In this document: in pieces, positions 18,070-27,083 of the stretch | Layout of the letters: every line of letters begins with the position of its first letter | How positions within the stretch are numbered: position 1 is the first letter of the stretch | DNA from: an uncultured Pelagibacteraceae bacterium | GTDB taxonomy: Bacteria > Pseudomonadota > Alphaproteobacteria > Pelagibacterales > Pelagibacteraceae | NCBI GenBank assembly: GCA_902515355.1 | Contig: CABXUA010000003.1 | Coordinates: 24,937-88,936 of the forward strand | DNA length: 64,000 nucleotides | Direction: 5' to 3' | Program-made: the position numbers and the translations under genes | Notes under the pieces: model-generated | What the model was told of the DNA's origin: nothing | Seen by the model: only the letters and a program-made list of their open reading frames with translations | The model's database searches: none

Positions 18070-19632
18070 ATGCTTGATAATGACCTAATTCAATCAACTT
18101 CTTCGTGGCCTTTTGTTGAAATTAGAAAGCTTTTAAAGGAAAGAAAAGATTTAATTAAGGCAAAAAGAAAAATTATATTTCAAACTGGATATGGTCCTAG
18201 TGGTTTGCCTCATATAGGAACATTTGGAGAAGTAGCTAGAACAAGCATGATGATTAATGCGCTTAATCATATTCAAGAAATTGAATCAAATTTGATAACA
18301 TTTTCTGACGATATGGATGGATTGAGAAAAGTTCCTGAAAATATCCCTAACAGTAAAATTTTAGATAACAATCTTGGCAAACCTTTAACAGATATTCCTG
18401 ATCCTTTTGGAAAATATAAAAGTTTTGGTGAACACAATAATGAAAAATTAAAGGAATTTTTGGATCAATTTAATTTTAAATATAATTTTAAAAGTTCAAC
18501 AGAAAATTACAAAAAGGGAAATTTTAATCACTCACTAGAAAGAGTATTAGAAAAATATGATGAAATAATGAACATTATCTTGCCGACGCTAGGAAAAGAA
18601 AGACAAAAAACTTATTGTCCATTTTTACCAATTTGTCCTGAAACAGGTAAAGTTTTAGAGATACCTTTATTAGAAATGAACAAGAAAAAATATACTTTAA
18701 TTTTCGATAATAAAGGAAAAAAATTAGAGTCAAAAATTATAAATGGGAACTGCAAATTGCAATGGAAAGTTGACTGGGCGATGAGGTGGTTTACTTTTGA
18801 TGTTGATTTTGAAATGTATGGTAAAGATCTAATTGAAAGCGCAATTCTTTCAAATAAGATCTGTAAGATTTTAGGAAAAAAACCGCCCAATGGATTTGCA
18901 TATGAATTATTTTTAGATGAGAAAGGAGAAAAAATCTCAAAATCGAAAGGAAACGGTATCTCTATAGAACAGTGGTTAAGATATGCATCTCCTGAAAGCT
19001 TGTCCCTTTATATGTATCCTAATCCAAAAAGAGCGAAAAAATTATATTCTGAAATCGTTCCAAAAACTGTTGACGAATATCTTTCATTAATTGAAAAATA
19101 TCCTAGTCAAAAAAAAAATGATCAATTAATGAATCCCGTTTGGCATGTACATAACGGTAAACCTCCCAAAGAAAAAATTGTAATGCCTTTTTCTATGTTG
19201 CTAAATATTGTTGGTTCTAGCAATGCAAAATCCAAGGATATACTTTGGAAATTTATTAATAGATTCCATGATGACATCAATCCTAAGGATCACCCTATAC
19301 TTGATAGCTTAACAAACTATGCAATTAACTATTTTAAAGACAAGGTTGAACCTAACAAAAAATTTAAAACACCTAACTTAAATGAAAAAAAGGCTTTAAG
19401 AGAGTTAGTTAACGAATTAAAGCCTATTTCACAAGAAATGACACCAGAGGACATACAAACAATTGTATACTCGGTAGGAAAAAAATGTGGATACGACAAA
19501 AACCTTAGAGAATGGTTTAAACTTATTTATGAGGTACTATTTGGGGAGTTAGATGGACCAAGAATGGGGTTTTTTATAAGTTTTTTTGGAGTAAAAGAAA
19601 CAATTAAATTAATAGATGATAAGATAAAATAA
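18070..19632 (+). CDS. lysK: Lysyl-tRNA synthetase, class I
   Basis: Class I LysRS of 520 residues, the archaeal-type enzyme also used by many alphaproteobacteria in place of class II LysS. The nucleotide-binding signature is HIGTF in GPSGLPHIGTFGEVARTSM, and the KMSKS loop is KISKSKGNGIS. WKVDWAMRWFTFDVDFEMYGKDL is a diagnostic LysK segment, and the helical anticodon-binding domain fills the C-terminal third. Its TAA is immediately followed by the pyrD ATG, indicating co-transcription. Length matches bacterial LysK. Confidence 0.95.
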   Translation: MLDNDLIQSTSSWPFVEIRKLLKERKDLIKAKRKIIFQTGYGPSGLPHIGTFGEVARTSMMINALNHIQEIESNLITFSDDMDGLRKVPENIPNSKILDNNLGKPLTDIPDPFGKYKSFGEHNNEKLKEFLDQFNFKYNFKSSTENYKKGNFNHSLERVLEKYDEIMNIILPTLGKERQKTYCPFLPICPETGKVLEIPLLEMNKKKYTLIFDNKGKKLESKIINGNCKLQWKVDWAMRWFTFDVDFEMYGKDLIESAILSNKICKILGKKPPNGFAYELFLDEKGEKISKSKGNGISIEQWLRYASPESLSLYMYPNPKRAKKLYSEIVPKTVDEYLSLIEKYPSQKKNDQLMNPVWHVHNGKPPKEKIVMPFSMLLNIVGSSNAKSKDILWKFINRFHDDINPKDHPILDSLTNYAINYFKDKVEPNKKFKTPNLNEKKALRELVNELKPISQEMTPEDIQTIVYSVGKKCGYDKNLREWFKLIYEVLFGELDGPRMGFFISFFGVKETIKLIDDKIK

Positions 19633-20694
19633 ATGTTTTCTTTTTTAAAACCTTTAATTTTTGGTTTAGATCCTGAAGTAGCCCATGATTTAGCGATAAA
19701 ATCCTTAAAGATAAATGTAATTCCTGAAGATTTTTTTAAAGTTGAAAATGAGAAAATGCTGGAAACAACTTTTTTGAAACATAAAATCAAAAATCCTATA
19801 GGAATGGCCGCTGGATTTGATAAAAGTGCAGAAGTTTTTAATTCACTTTTTCAACTTGGTTTTGGCATAGTTGAAGTAGGAACAATTACCCCAAAAAAAC
19901 AACTTGGAAATCCGAAGCCCAGAATATTTAGATTAGAAGAAGATGAAGCTTTAATAAATAGGTTGGGTTTTAATAATGATGGATTAGAGGTCGTAACAAA
20001 AAGACTCGAAAAAGGTAAATTAAACAAACAAGGTATTTTAGGAATTAACGTTGGCCCTAATTACAACAGCGATTCTTTTGAAAGTGATTTTTTAAAGTGT
20101 ATCAGTCATTTAATTAAACTATCGTTAGCAGATTATATTACAATTAATATTTCTTCTCCTAATACTGAAAATCTGAGAGATTTTCATGACGAAAGCAAGC
20201 TTGAAACTTTGATGAAAGAGGTTAATAAATTAAAAAAAAAATTAAAAAGCGAATCTACTCCAATTTTTCTTAAAGTTTCTCCTGATATAAAAGATCATTC
20301 TGTTGAAAAAATTTCAGGTTTGATAATTGATCAAAACATTGACGGACTAATATTAACTAATACTACAAACTTATGCCGTTCGTCCCTCAAAAGCTCAAAC
20401 AAAAATCAAGTTGGAGGTTTATCGGGCAAACCATTAAGGGAGTTATCTAATGAAATGATTAGCAAATTTTATAAAAAATTAAGAGGCAAAGCCTATATCA
20501 TCGGAGTAGGGGGCGTAGACTCTGGAAAAAGTGCGTTTGAGAAAATTTCTTCAGGAGCCAATGCTATACAGTTGTATACTGGAATGATTTATAAAGGCCC
20601 GGGTATTGTAAAACAAATAAAAAAAGATCTTATAAGCATTTTAAGACAGCAGAAAATAAAAAATATTGAGGATGCTGTAGGTATTAATTCTTAG
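19633..20694 (+). CDS. pyrD: Dihydroorotate dehydrogenase (quinone), class 2
   Basis: FMN enzyme of 353 residues oxidising dihydroorotate to orotate in pyrimidine synthesis, passing electrons to ubiquinone at the membrane. The N-terminal amphipathic helix (MFSFLKPLIFGLDPEVAHDLAIKSL) is the class 2 membrane/quinone extension. Motifs include IGMAAGFDKSAEVF, VEVGTITPKKQLGNPKPR, NRLGFNNDG, NISSPNTENLRDF with the catalytic serine, and ANAIQLYTGMIYKGP for FMN phosphate. It abuts lysK with no spacer. carAB at the other end of the window acts earlier in the same pathway. Confidence 0.96.
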   Translation: MFSFLKPLIFGLDPEVAHDLAIKSLKINVIPEDFFKVENEKMLETTFLKHKIKNPIGMAAGFDKSAEVFNSLFQLGFGIVEVGTITPKKQLGNPKPRIFRLEEDEALINRLGFNNDGLEVVTKRLEKGKLNKQGILGINVGPNYNSDSFESDFLKCISHLIKLSLADYITINISSPNTENLRDFHDESKLETLMKEVNKLKKKLKSESTPIFLKVSPDIKDHSVEKISGLIIDQNIDGLILTNTTNLCRSSLKSSNKNQVGGLSGKPLRELSNEMISKFYKKLRGKAYIIGVGGVDSGKSAFEKISSGANAIQLYTGMIYKGPGIVKQIKKDLISILRQQKIKNIEDAVGINS

Positions 20695-20714
20695 TTCTCT
20701 TGATTTTTAAAAGC

Positions 20715-20743
20715 TTGACCATAGATTAATGAGGAATTATACA
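20715..20743 (+). promoter_or_regulatory. Candidate sigma70 promoter for rpmB
   Basis: TTGACC, exactly 17 bp, TATACA in the 64-bp pyrD-rpmB gap; five of six -35 bases match consensus. The predicted start lies about 8 nt before the rpmB ATG. It is the best promoter match I found in the window. Confidence 0.55.
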
Positions 20744-20758
20744 ACTTAGGAATAATTT

Positions 20759-21037
20759 ATGTCTAAAAGATGCGAACTTACAGGAGTTACTCCGTTAAAA
20801 GGTCACAATGTTAGTCACTCTAACAATAAGACTAAAAGGAGATTTTTTCCTAATCTGAAAAAAATAACGTTTAAAAGCGATATATTAAAACGAAATATCA
20901 AATTAAATGTTACCAATTCTGCTTTAAGAACAGTTGATTTTAAAGGTGGATTGGACAAATTTTTAAAAACAGCTAAGGGCGCCAAACTCTCAAAAAGAGT
21001 AAAAAAACTTAAAGTCTCCATTTTGTCGAAAAACTAA
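20759..21037 (+). CDS. rpmB: 50S ribosomal protein L28
   Basis: L28, 92 residues, a basic protein of the large ribosomal subunit. MSKRCELTGVTPLKGHNVSHSNNKTKRRFFPNL is the unmistakable L28 N-terminus, and ALRTVDFKGGLDKFL the middle part. The length of about 90-100 with the KTKRRFFPNL form is the alphaproteobacterial type. It has its own strong-looking promoter and is followed after 15 bp by the queuosine-precursor transporter gene. Confidence 0.97.
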   Translation: MSKRCELTGVTPLKGHNVSHSNNKTKRRFFPNLKKITFKSDILKRNIKLNVTNSALRTVDFKGGLDKFLKTAKGAKLSKRVKKLKVSILSKN

Positions 21038-21052
21038 TTTTTTAAATATTTA

Positions 21053-21646
21053 ATGAGAGTTAACAAACTTTTTATAATACTTTCTTTATCAATGGGTCTT
21101 GTAGTCATAGCCTCAAATTATCTTGTTCAATTTCCTTTTACTTATTTTGGTCTGGAAAATATTTTAACTTACGGAGCATTTAGTTATCCCATAACTTTTT
21201 TAATTACTGACTTAGCTAATAGGGCGTATGGAAAAGGGTCAGCTAGAAAAATAGTATACCTTGGTTTTATAATTGGAATTTTATTAACTTTATTCGTTTC
21301 AACTAACTTTTCAGATTTAATTTCAATTAGAATAGCTATAGGATCGGGAGTAGCCTTTTTAGTTGCTCAGAATTTAGATATAATAACATTCGATGCTCTT
21401 AGACAAAATAAAAACTGGTATATAGCCCCCTTTGTTTCATCAACTCTTGGGTCTATTATTGATACCTTTTTATTCTTCTTTATTTCATTTTATGGCACCG
21501 ATGTTAATTGGATTTCTCTATTATTTGGAGATTTAGGCGTCAAATTATTTATTGCAATTTTAATGTTAATACCTTTTAGAATCCTTTTGTCAAAGATTAT
21601 AGATGTCTCTTATCAAAGATCTCAGGCGAACCTTAATGGAGTTTAA
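21053..21646 (+). CDS. yhhQ: VUT-family queuosine precursor transporter
   Basis: Integral membrane protein of 197 residues with about six hydrophobic helices. The sequence [46 protein letters not shown] carries the family signature (the [10 protein letters not shown] and [10 protein letters not shown] segments) of the YhhQ/COG1738 vitamin-uptake-like transporters, which import queuine precursors such as preQ0/preQ1 for tRNA modification. [15 protein letters not shown] and [15 protein letters not shown] are also typical. The symbol follows the E. coli homologue; substrate is from family knowledge. Its stop overlaps the convergent cobT stop by 4 bp. Confidence 0.9.
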   Translation: MRVNKLFIILSLSMGLVVIASNYLVQFPFTYFGLENILTYGAFSYPITFLITDLANRAYGKGSARKIVYLGFIIGILLTLFVSTNFSDLISIRIAIGSGVAFLVAQNLDIITFDALRQNKNWYIAPFVSSTLGSIIDTFLFFFISFYGTDVNWISLLFGDLGVKLFIAILMLIPFRILLSKIIDVSYQRSQANLNGV

Positions 21647-23445
21647 TGAATTGTTTTGTTTTTAGATTTGTTTGTAAATAGTTCAGTTAATTGATTAATC
21701 ATTACATCTCCAAGATCTTGAACATCAGCTATTTTAACTGCTTTATCATAATATCTAGTAACATCATGACCGATACCAATTGCTAAAAGCTCTATGTCGG
21801 AATTTTTTTCTATCCATTTTACAGTATTTTTTAAATCTGTTTCTAGATAGTCGCTTGAATTGGATGATAAAGTGGAGTCATCTACTGGGGCACCATCAGA
21901 TATAACCATAAGTATCTTTCTTTCTTCTTTTCTTTTTAACATTTTGTTGTAAGCCCATTTTAGTGCTTCGCCGTCTATATTTTCTTTTAGTAGTCCTTCT
22001 TTTAACATTAATCCCATATTTTTCTTTGATTGCCTCCAAGGCGTATCTGCAGATTTATAAATTATATGTCTAAGATCGTTTAATCTTCCTGGGAAAGATG
22101 GTTTTTTATTATTCATCCATTTTTCTCTACTCGAACCACCCTTCCAATGTTTAGTGGTAAATCCTAAAACCTCAACTTTGACCAAACATCTTTCAAGGGT
22201 CCTTGATAGGATATCAGCACAAATTGCTGCAACAGAAATAGGTTTGCCTCTCATAGATCCAGAGTTGTCTATAAGTATTGTTACCAATGTGTCTTTAAAT
22301 TCAAAATCTTTTTCTTTTTTGAATGAAAGAGAATTAAATGGATTTATTATTATTCTTGTAAGTTTTGAATTGTCTAAAAGCCCCTCTTCTAAATCAAAAT
22401 CCCAAGATCTATTTTGTTTAGCTAAAAGTTTTCTTTGAAGTTTATTTGCTAATTTTGAGATAAAACTTTTTAATTGCAAAAGTTGTTGATCTAGATTTTG
22501 TCTAAGCCTTATTAACTCTGCTTCATTTTCTAAATCCTCAGCTTTTGTAATCTCGTCAAATTCATAAGTGTAAGCTTTATACTTTTTGTTTCCAAAATTA
22601 TTTTTAATTTTTTTTCTTTGTCTTTGAGGCTTAAAAGCGTCTTCAATCTCAATAGTTTCTTCACTATTTTCATTTTCGCTTGAAAAATTTTCTACTTCAG
22701 GAATGCTTGACTCAACTGACATTTCATTATCTTCTTCTTGTTTTCCATCAGATTTCTGATCATTTTCCAGTGAATTATTGTTTTTTCTATCATCTTTGTT
22801 TTCTAAATTTTTTTCATCTTTTTCAAATTCCTCATTAATGTTCATTTCAGAGATTAGTTCCGCGACTATGGAGTTAAATTTTTCTTGATTTTCAAATGAA
22901 TCACAAAGAATTTTTAGCCTATTCTTAATTTTATTATCAAAATCCTTTTTAAAACTTTTAAAAATTTTATCTATCTTTTGTTCATTTTTGATATTGAAAA
23001 AATTGGTTCTCAGGTAATTCTCGAATGCTAGAGCAAATTTTTCAGATTTTTTTTTATCAGCCAATCCATTTAATCTTTGAGAATAAAAATTGTTAATATT
23101 TTTTTCTATTCCTTTAAATTCTAATGAGCCAAGTTTTTCATATCTAATTTTTTCAGCCACTGAAAATAATTTTTTTGAAATATTTCCTTTTGGTTCCAAA
23201 GATTCATATATTTTATTATTACTATATCTAATTCTTAATGCTTCTGAGTCAGCTATTGCTCTAGCTTTTACATAATTAATTTTATCATCAGAGCTTTCCA
23301 GCTCTGGGAGCTTAATAATTTTTTTATCTGTTTTAATAACTTGATTCCCAAAAATAATCTCAATATCATTTAAATTGGAAACTGACTTAGTAGTTGAGGC
23401 AATTGCTATTTTAAAATCTTTGATGAAATCTTCTTTTTTTTCCAC
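21643..23445 (-). CDS. cobT: Cobaltochelatase-type subunit CobT (VWA domain)
   Basis: A 600-residue protein like CobT of aerobic cobaltochelatase, starting at GTG one base after the cobS stop. The central part (about 200-290) is acidic, low-complexity and Glu/Asn/Ser-rich ([22 protein letters not shown]). The C-terminal von Willebrand A domain has a full [14 protein letters not shown] near residue 392, with further motifs [11 protein letters not shown] and [14 protein letters not shown]. CobT and the AAA+ CobS form a chaperone-like ring that drives metal insertion by CobN. No cobN or other cobalamin gene is in the window, and SAR11-type organisms are generally B12 auxotrophs, so the actual client is uncertain. 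Confidence 0.9.
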   Translation of the reverse strand: MEKKEDFIKDFKIAIASTTKSVSNLNDIEIIFGNQVIKTDKKIIKLPELESSDDKINYVKARAIADSEALRIRYSNNKIYESLEPKGNISKKLFSVAEKIRYEKLGSLEFKGIEKNINNFYSQRLNGLADKKKSEKFALAFENYLRTNFFNIKNEQKIDKIFKSFKKDFDNKIKNRLKILCDSFENQEKFNSIVAELISEMNINEEFEKDEKNLENKDDRKNNNSLENDQKSDGKQEEDNEMSVESSIPEVENFSSENENSEETIEIEDAFKPQRQRKKIKNNFGNKKYKAYTYEFDEITKAEDLENEAELIRLRQNLDQQLLQLKSFISKLANKLQRKLLAKQNRSWDFDLEEGLLDNSKLTRIIINPFNSLSFKKEKDFEFKDTLVTILIDNSGSMRGKPISVAAICADILSRTLERCLVKVEVLGFTTKHWKGGSSREKWMNNKKPSFPGRLNDLRHIIYKSADTPWRQSKKNMGLMLKEGLLKENIDGEALKWAYNKMLKRKEERKILMVISDGAPVDDSTLSSNSSDYLETDLKNTVKWIEKNSDIELLAIGIGHDVTRYYDKAVKIADVQDLGDVMINQLTELFTNKSKNKTIH

Positions 23446-23446
23446 T

Positions 23447-24427
23447 TTATGAAATACTTACATTTATTGAGGACTCCGGCAAATCTTCCCCAAAACATCT
23501 TTGATAATATTCTGAAATTATTTTTTTTTCTATTTCATCACATTTATTAAGAAAGGTAACTCTGAAAGCATAACCTTGATCTTTAAATATATTTGTATTT
23601 TCTGCCCAATGTAAAACTGTTCTTGGACTCATCACTGTTGATATATCTCCGTTTACAAAACCTTTTCTGGTTAAATCAGCAACTTTGATCATATTTGATA
23701 GTTTATCTTTACCTTCTTTGTTATTAAAACTTTTATTTTTAGCTAATATAATTTCAAATTCTTTTTCGAAAGGTAAATAATTTAAACTTGTGACTATATT
23801 CCATCTATCCATTTGTCCCTGATTAATTTGCTGAGTTCCATGGTATAGTCCAGTTGTATCTCCTAATCCAACGGTGTTTGTTGTTGCAAACATTCTAAAG
23901 TAATCATGTTGTTTTAAAACTTTATTCTTATCTAAAAGGGTAAAATTACCCTCACTTTCTAAAACACGCTGGATTACAAACATCACATCAGGTCTTCCAG
24001 CGTCATATTCATCAAATACTAAAGCCACTGGATTTTGGATGGACCAAGGTAAAATTCCCTCTTTAAACTCCGTTACTTGTTTACCCTCTTTAATGACAAT
24101 TGAGTCTTTTCCTATCAAATCTATTCTACTTATATGACTGTCTAAATTTACTCGAACACAAGGCCAATTAAGTCTTGCAGCTACTTGTTCAATATGTGTT
24201 GACTTGCCAGTTCCATGGTAACCTTGTATTAAAACTCTTTTGTTGAAAGCAAATCCTGACAAGATAGCTAAAGTAGTATCCCTATCAAATTTATAATCTT
24301 GATCAATTTTTGGAACGTGTTCATTTTTTTTACCAAATCCATCTATTTCCATTTTGGAATTTATTCCAAATGTTTGTTTAACTGATATTTTGATGTCAGG
24401 TTTCTGATCTACTAAAATACTATTCAT
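23447..24427 (-). CDS. cobS: Cobaltochelatase-type AAA+ ATPase CobS
   Basis: AAA+ ATPase of the MoxR/CobS type, 326 residues. Walker A is GYHGTGKST (about 69-77), Walker B is [17 protein letters not shown], sensor 1 is in [20 protein letters not shown], and [17 protein letters not shown] plus [14 protein letters not shown] are diagnostic CobS segments. It couples ATP hydrolysis to the VWA partner CobT, encoded immediately downstream. Its ATG shares a base with the J-domain gene stop. The motifs are all intact, so it should be an active ATPase even if cobalt insertion is not its job here. Confidence 0.93.
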   Translation of the reverse strand: MNSILVDQKPDIKISVKQTFGINSKMEIDGFGKKNEHVPKIDQDYKFDRDTTLAILSGFAFNKRVLIQGYHGTGKSTHIEQVAARLNWPCVRVNLDSHISRIDLIGKDSIVIKEGKQVTEFKEGILPWSIQNPVALVFDEYDAGRPDVMFVIQRVLESEGNFTLLDKNKVLKQHDYFRMFATTNTVGLGDTTGLYHGTQQINQGQMDRWNIVTSLNYLPFEKEFEIILAKNKSFNNKEGKDKLSNMIKVADLTRKGFVNGDISTVMSPRTVLHWAENTNIFKDQGYAFRVTFLNKCDEIEKKIISEYYQRCFGEDLPESSINVSIS

Positions 24428-24942
24428 TATTTTTTTCCTATTGTCATTTTTAATTGACTATAAGCTAAAGTAATTTTTTTTAACTTATCTTCAAATTTTT
24501 TACTACCGGAGTTTTTATCAGGATGATATTTCTTTACAAGGTATTTAAATTTTTTTTGTATTTCCTCCCATTTTGCCTCATGTTTTAAACCCATTATATC
24601 TAGAGCATCTAAATCAGTGCTAGTTAATTTGGTTTTTTTAAAATTTTTATAACCGGAGGTTTTAAAAATATTTAACTTATCCTCTAAGGCATTATTCCAT
24701 AAAATATTAAAAAAGTTTTCTGAAGAATTGAAACTTTTCGTAGGTTTGTGCCACGTTAAATCAGACTTAATAAAAAATTCTATTTCTTCATTGCTCATAT
24801 TGGCAAAGTAATTCCATTTTTTATTAAAGATTTTTATATGTTCTAGGCACAAGAGTTTAAACTTTTTACTATTATCTCTCTCAATCGGAGCTTTATAACT
24901 ACCTATTTTTTTACAGTTTTCCCAATCACAAATTATTTTCAT
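24427..24942 (-). CDS. J-domain (DnaJ-like) protein linked to cobST
   Basis: A 171-residue protein with a C-terminal J domain (about 110-168): ALDIMGLKHEAKWEEIQKKFKYLVKKYHPDKNSG, with the invariant HPD that stimulates Hsp70 ATPase. The N-terminal half is family-specific, with possible metal ligands CDWENC and LLCLEH near residues 4 and 31-35. There is no Gly/Phe or zinc-finger region, so this is a class III type J protein. It is fused by a 1-base overlap to cobS. The same neighbourhood (J protein, cobS, cobT, bolA, rpmB) is familiar from other alphaproteobacteria. A chaperone role for the CobST ring is inference. Confidence 0.87.
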   Translation of the reverse strand: MKIICDWENCKKIGSYKAPIERDNSKKFKLLCLEHIKIFNKKWNYFANMSNEEIEFFIKSDLTWHKPTKSFNSSENFFNILWNNALEDKLNIFKTSGYKNFKKTKLTSTDLDALDIMGLKHEAKWEEIQKKFKYLVKKYHPDKNSGSKKFEDKLKKITLAYSQLKMTIGKK

Positions 24943-24975
24943 ATTATTTTTAAATTTTTATAGTAAAATTATTTT

Positions 24976-25230
24976 ATGAATAATTATATAGATTTTGTAG
25001 AAAAAAAAATTAAAAAAAGTATTAATTTGGAAAAAATTAAAATTTTAGATACATCATATAAACATAAAACCCACAAATCTTATAGTCCTGACAAATATCA
25101 CTTATTTATAGAAATTGAGTCAAAATTTTTAAAATCTCTGAACAAAATCGATGCTCAGAGAAATGTAATGAAAATTCTTAAAGATGAACTAAAAACTAAA
25201 ATCCATGCTCTAGAAATTAAAATTAAGTAG
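24976..25230 (+). CDS. BolA family protein
   Basis: An 84-residue BolA-fold protein. The pattern fits: KTHKSYSPDKYHLFIEIES corresponds to the loop and strand with the conserved His, and the C-terminus LKDELKTKIHALEIKIK matches the conserved ending with the IHAL motif. BolA-like proteins pair with monothiol glutaredoxins to handle Fe-S clusters. It diverges from the J-domain gene by 33 bp and its last 21 bp overlap the convergent aroB 3' end. The N-terminal MNNYIDFVEKKIKKSINLEKIKI agrees with family helix 1. Confidence 0.82.
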   Translation: MNNYIDFVEKKIKKSINLEKIKILDTSYKHKTHKSYSPDKYHLFIEIESKFLKSLNKIDAQRNVMKILKDELKTKIHALEIKIK

Positions 25231-26331
25231 TTTAGGGATTTGTTTTTTTAACTGCTTTGAAGAAAATTTAAATTTTCCAGGCATTGTAGTTTTGCCAATT
25301 TTTTTTAATAAAATTAAATTTATTTTTTTATCATCATTTTTTTTATCGTTAGCCATATAATTAATTATTTTATTGAAATTCTTTTTTTTCAGGTAATTTT
25401 TAAATTTAGATAATAAATTATTATCTTTATAAATTTTACCAATTTTGATTAGTGCTTTCTTAGAACAAGTTTTCTTAATTACAGAAAGCCTGATTGCCAT
25501 TATCATTCCAATTAAAACAGCCTCCCCATGATTAATCTTTCCAGAAAATTTATTTTCTGCTTCAATAGCATGTGCAAACGTATGGCCGAAATTAAGAATC
25601 ATTCTTAAGTTTTTTTCCTTATAGTCATTTTTAACAAAATATAGTTTAACCTTACAACTTTTATAAATTGCTTCAGAAATTACTCTTAGATCTCTACCAT
25701 TCAGTATTTTTTTTGATGTATTCTCCAACCATTGAAATAAATTAGTTTCCAATATCAATGAATGTTTTAATATTTCTGCAAAGCCACAGATCATTTCTCT
25801 TTTTGGTAAACTTTTTAAAAAAGATACATCTATTAGAACCAGCTTAGGTTGGTAAAATGATCCAATTAAATTTTTTCCATAAATTGAATTGACGCCAGTC
25901 TTTCCTCCTATTGAAGAGTCTACTTGTGCAAGCAAAGTGGTAGGAATATTTATAAAATTTATACCTCTTTTAACTATACTTGCTACAAAAGCAGAAAGAT
26001 CTCCTATAATTCCGCCTCCAACAGCTATTATTGTATCAGACCTATTAAAATTCTTTGATAAAATATTTTCAGTAATTTTATTTACATAAATAATTGATTT
26101 TACTTTTTCGCTAGATCTAAATTCATATAAATAAACTTGATAGCTTTTCAATAATTTTTTAATTTTTGATTTGAATTTTGTTGGTATTTTTTTGTCAAAT
26201 ATAATTGCAATTTTTTGAGCTTTAGGACATAAAATTTTAATTTTTTTCGGAAGAGCACTTAAAATATTATTGCCGATTATTATTGAATAGTCAGATTCTG
26301 TAGTTTTAATTTTAAGTAATTTTTTTTTCAT
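25210..26331 (-). CDS. aroB: 3-Dehydroquinate synthase
   Basis: Second enzyme of the shikimate pathway, 373 residues, NAD- and zinc-dependent, converting DAHP to 3-dehydroquinate. Signature DTIIAVGGGIIGDLSAFVASIVKRGINFINIPTTLLAQVDSSIGGKTGVN is nearly invariant in AroB, with metal ligands from CGFAEILKHSLI, NFGHTFAHAIEAE and NHGEAVLIGM. Length is typical. The start overlaps the aroK stop by 20 bp, the usual aroK-aroB pair. The 3' end overlaps bolA on the other strand. Confidence 0.96.
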   Translation of the reverse strand: MKKKLLKIKTTESDYSIIIGNNILSALPKKIKILCPKAQKIAIIFDKKIPTKFKSKIKKLLKSYQVYLYEFRSSEKVKSIIYVNKITENILSKNFNRSDTIIAVGGGIIGDLSAFVASIVKRGINFINIPTTLLAQVDSSIGGKTGVNSIYGKNLIGSFYQPKLVLIDVSFLKSLPKREMICGFAEILKHSLILETNLFQWLENTSKKILNGRDLRVISEAIYKSCKVKLYFVKNDYKEKNLRMILNFGHTFAHAIEAENKFSGKINHGEAVLIGMIMAIRLSVIKKTCSKKALIKIGKIYKDNNLLSKFKNYLKKKNFNKIINYMANDKKNDDKKINLILLKKIGKTTMPGKFKFSSKQLKKQIPKLLNFNF

Positions 26332-26827
26332 AAATATTAATAATTTTTTCTGTTAGCTCAAATTTAGTAATCTTTGCGCAATTTATCCTGAAGTCAGCAA
26401 GATTGTACACTTTTTTTCTTTTTTCATAAATATTGCGGTAGGCATTTTTTAAATTAAGCTTATTAAGCAATGGCCTTTTTCTCAAATTTTTTGATCTTAT
26501 TATTGCATCCTCAGCTTTTAAATCTAACCAGAAGCTTACACAATTTTTCAAAACGACTTTTCTTATATGTGTGTCTAAAAAGGCACCGCCTCCCAAAGCA
26601 ACTATAGAATTATTCTTTTTTAAATATTTTACACCTATTTTTCTCTCTAAATTTCGAAAATATTTTTCACCCTTTTGTTCAAATATATTTTTTATTTTCA
26701 TAGATGCTTTCTTCTCAATTATTTTATCCAAATCAATAAATCTCATTTTTAACTTTTTTGACAAAAATCTTCCCACAGTAGATTTTCCTACACCCATCAT
26801 TCCAGTTAAAACAAGGTTTTTTTTCAA
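26312..26827 (-). CDS. aroK: Shikimate kinase
   Basis: P-loop kinase of 171 residues phosphorylating shikimate at the 3-OH. Walker A is GMMGVGKST (about 9-17), shikimate-binding residues lie in MRFIDLDKII and FRNLERKIG, the GG loop is VALGGGAFLD, and the lid has LRKRPLL. Length matches AroK. Upstream is a 67-bp divergent gap shared with the 62-aa membrane protein gene; the 3' end overlaps aroB by 20 bp, so the two are translated from one message. Confidence 0.95.
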   Translation of the reverse strand: MKKNLVLTGMMGVGKSTVGRFLSKKLKMRFIDLDKIIEKKASMKIKNIFEQKGEKYFRNLERKIGVKYLKKNNSIVALGGGAFLDTHIRKVVLKNCVSFWLDLKAEDAIIRSKNLRKRPLLNKLNLKNAYRNIYEKRKKVYNLADFRINCAKITKFELTEKIINIYEKKIT

Positions 26828-26863
26828 ATAAAGTCCTAATTAATAATTTGATTTATCACAAAT

Positions 26864-26892
26864 TTGTCTTATTTATTGAGTTTAAATATATT
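26864..26892 (+). promoter_or_regulatory. Weak candidate promoter for the small membrane protein gene
   Basis: TTGTCT, 17 bp, TATATT end only 2 bp before the ATG at 26895. If used, transcription would begin inside the annotated ORF and the real start would be the ATG at 26901 (third codon). AT-richness makes this a low-confidence call. Confidence 0.25.
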
Positions 26893-26894
26893 TT

Positions 26895-27083
26895 ATGACT
26901 ATGCAACTTAAATTCAAAAAACAAGATAGTATCGGGCAATCACTTGGAAAAAAATTAATTAAAATCCTTCTAGCTTGTATTGCTATTATTTTTGCCATTT
27001 TTTTGCTTAATAAAATAAATTTTCCATCACCAAAGAATGATATTGAAAAAGATATTACTAATGAGATTATTAAACTTAAGTAA
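26895..27083 (+). CDS. Small single-pass membrane protein, unknown function
   Basis: I do not recognise this 62-residue protein. It has a basic N-terminus (MTMQLKFKKQDSIGQSLGKKLIK), one clear transmembrane helix (about 24-41, ILLACIAIIFAIFLLNKI), then a short polar tail ending in NEIIKLK. Two ATG codons (1 and 3) compete as start. Its end overlaps the start of the next gene, which encodes an exported protein, so the two probably form a unit. An N-terminal cytoplasmic, single-TM small subunit is the simplest reading. A real gene seems likely from its composition and position but is not proven. Confidence 0.6.
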   Translation: MTMQLKFKKQDSIGQSLGKKLIKILLACIAIIFAIFLLNKINFPSPKNDIEKDITNEIIKLK

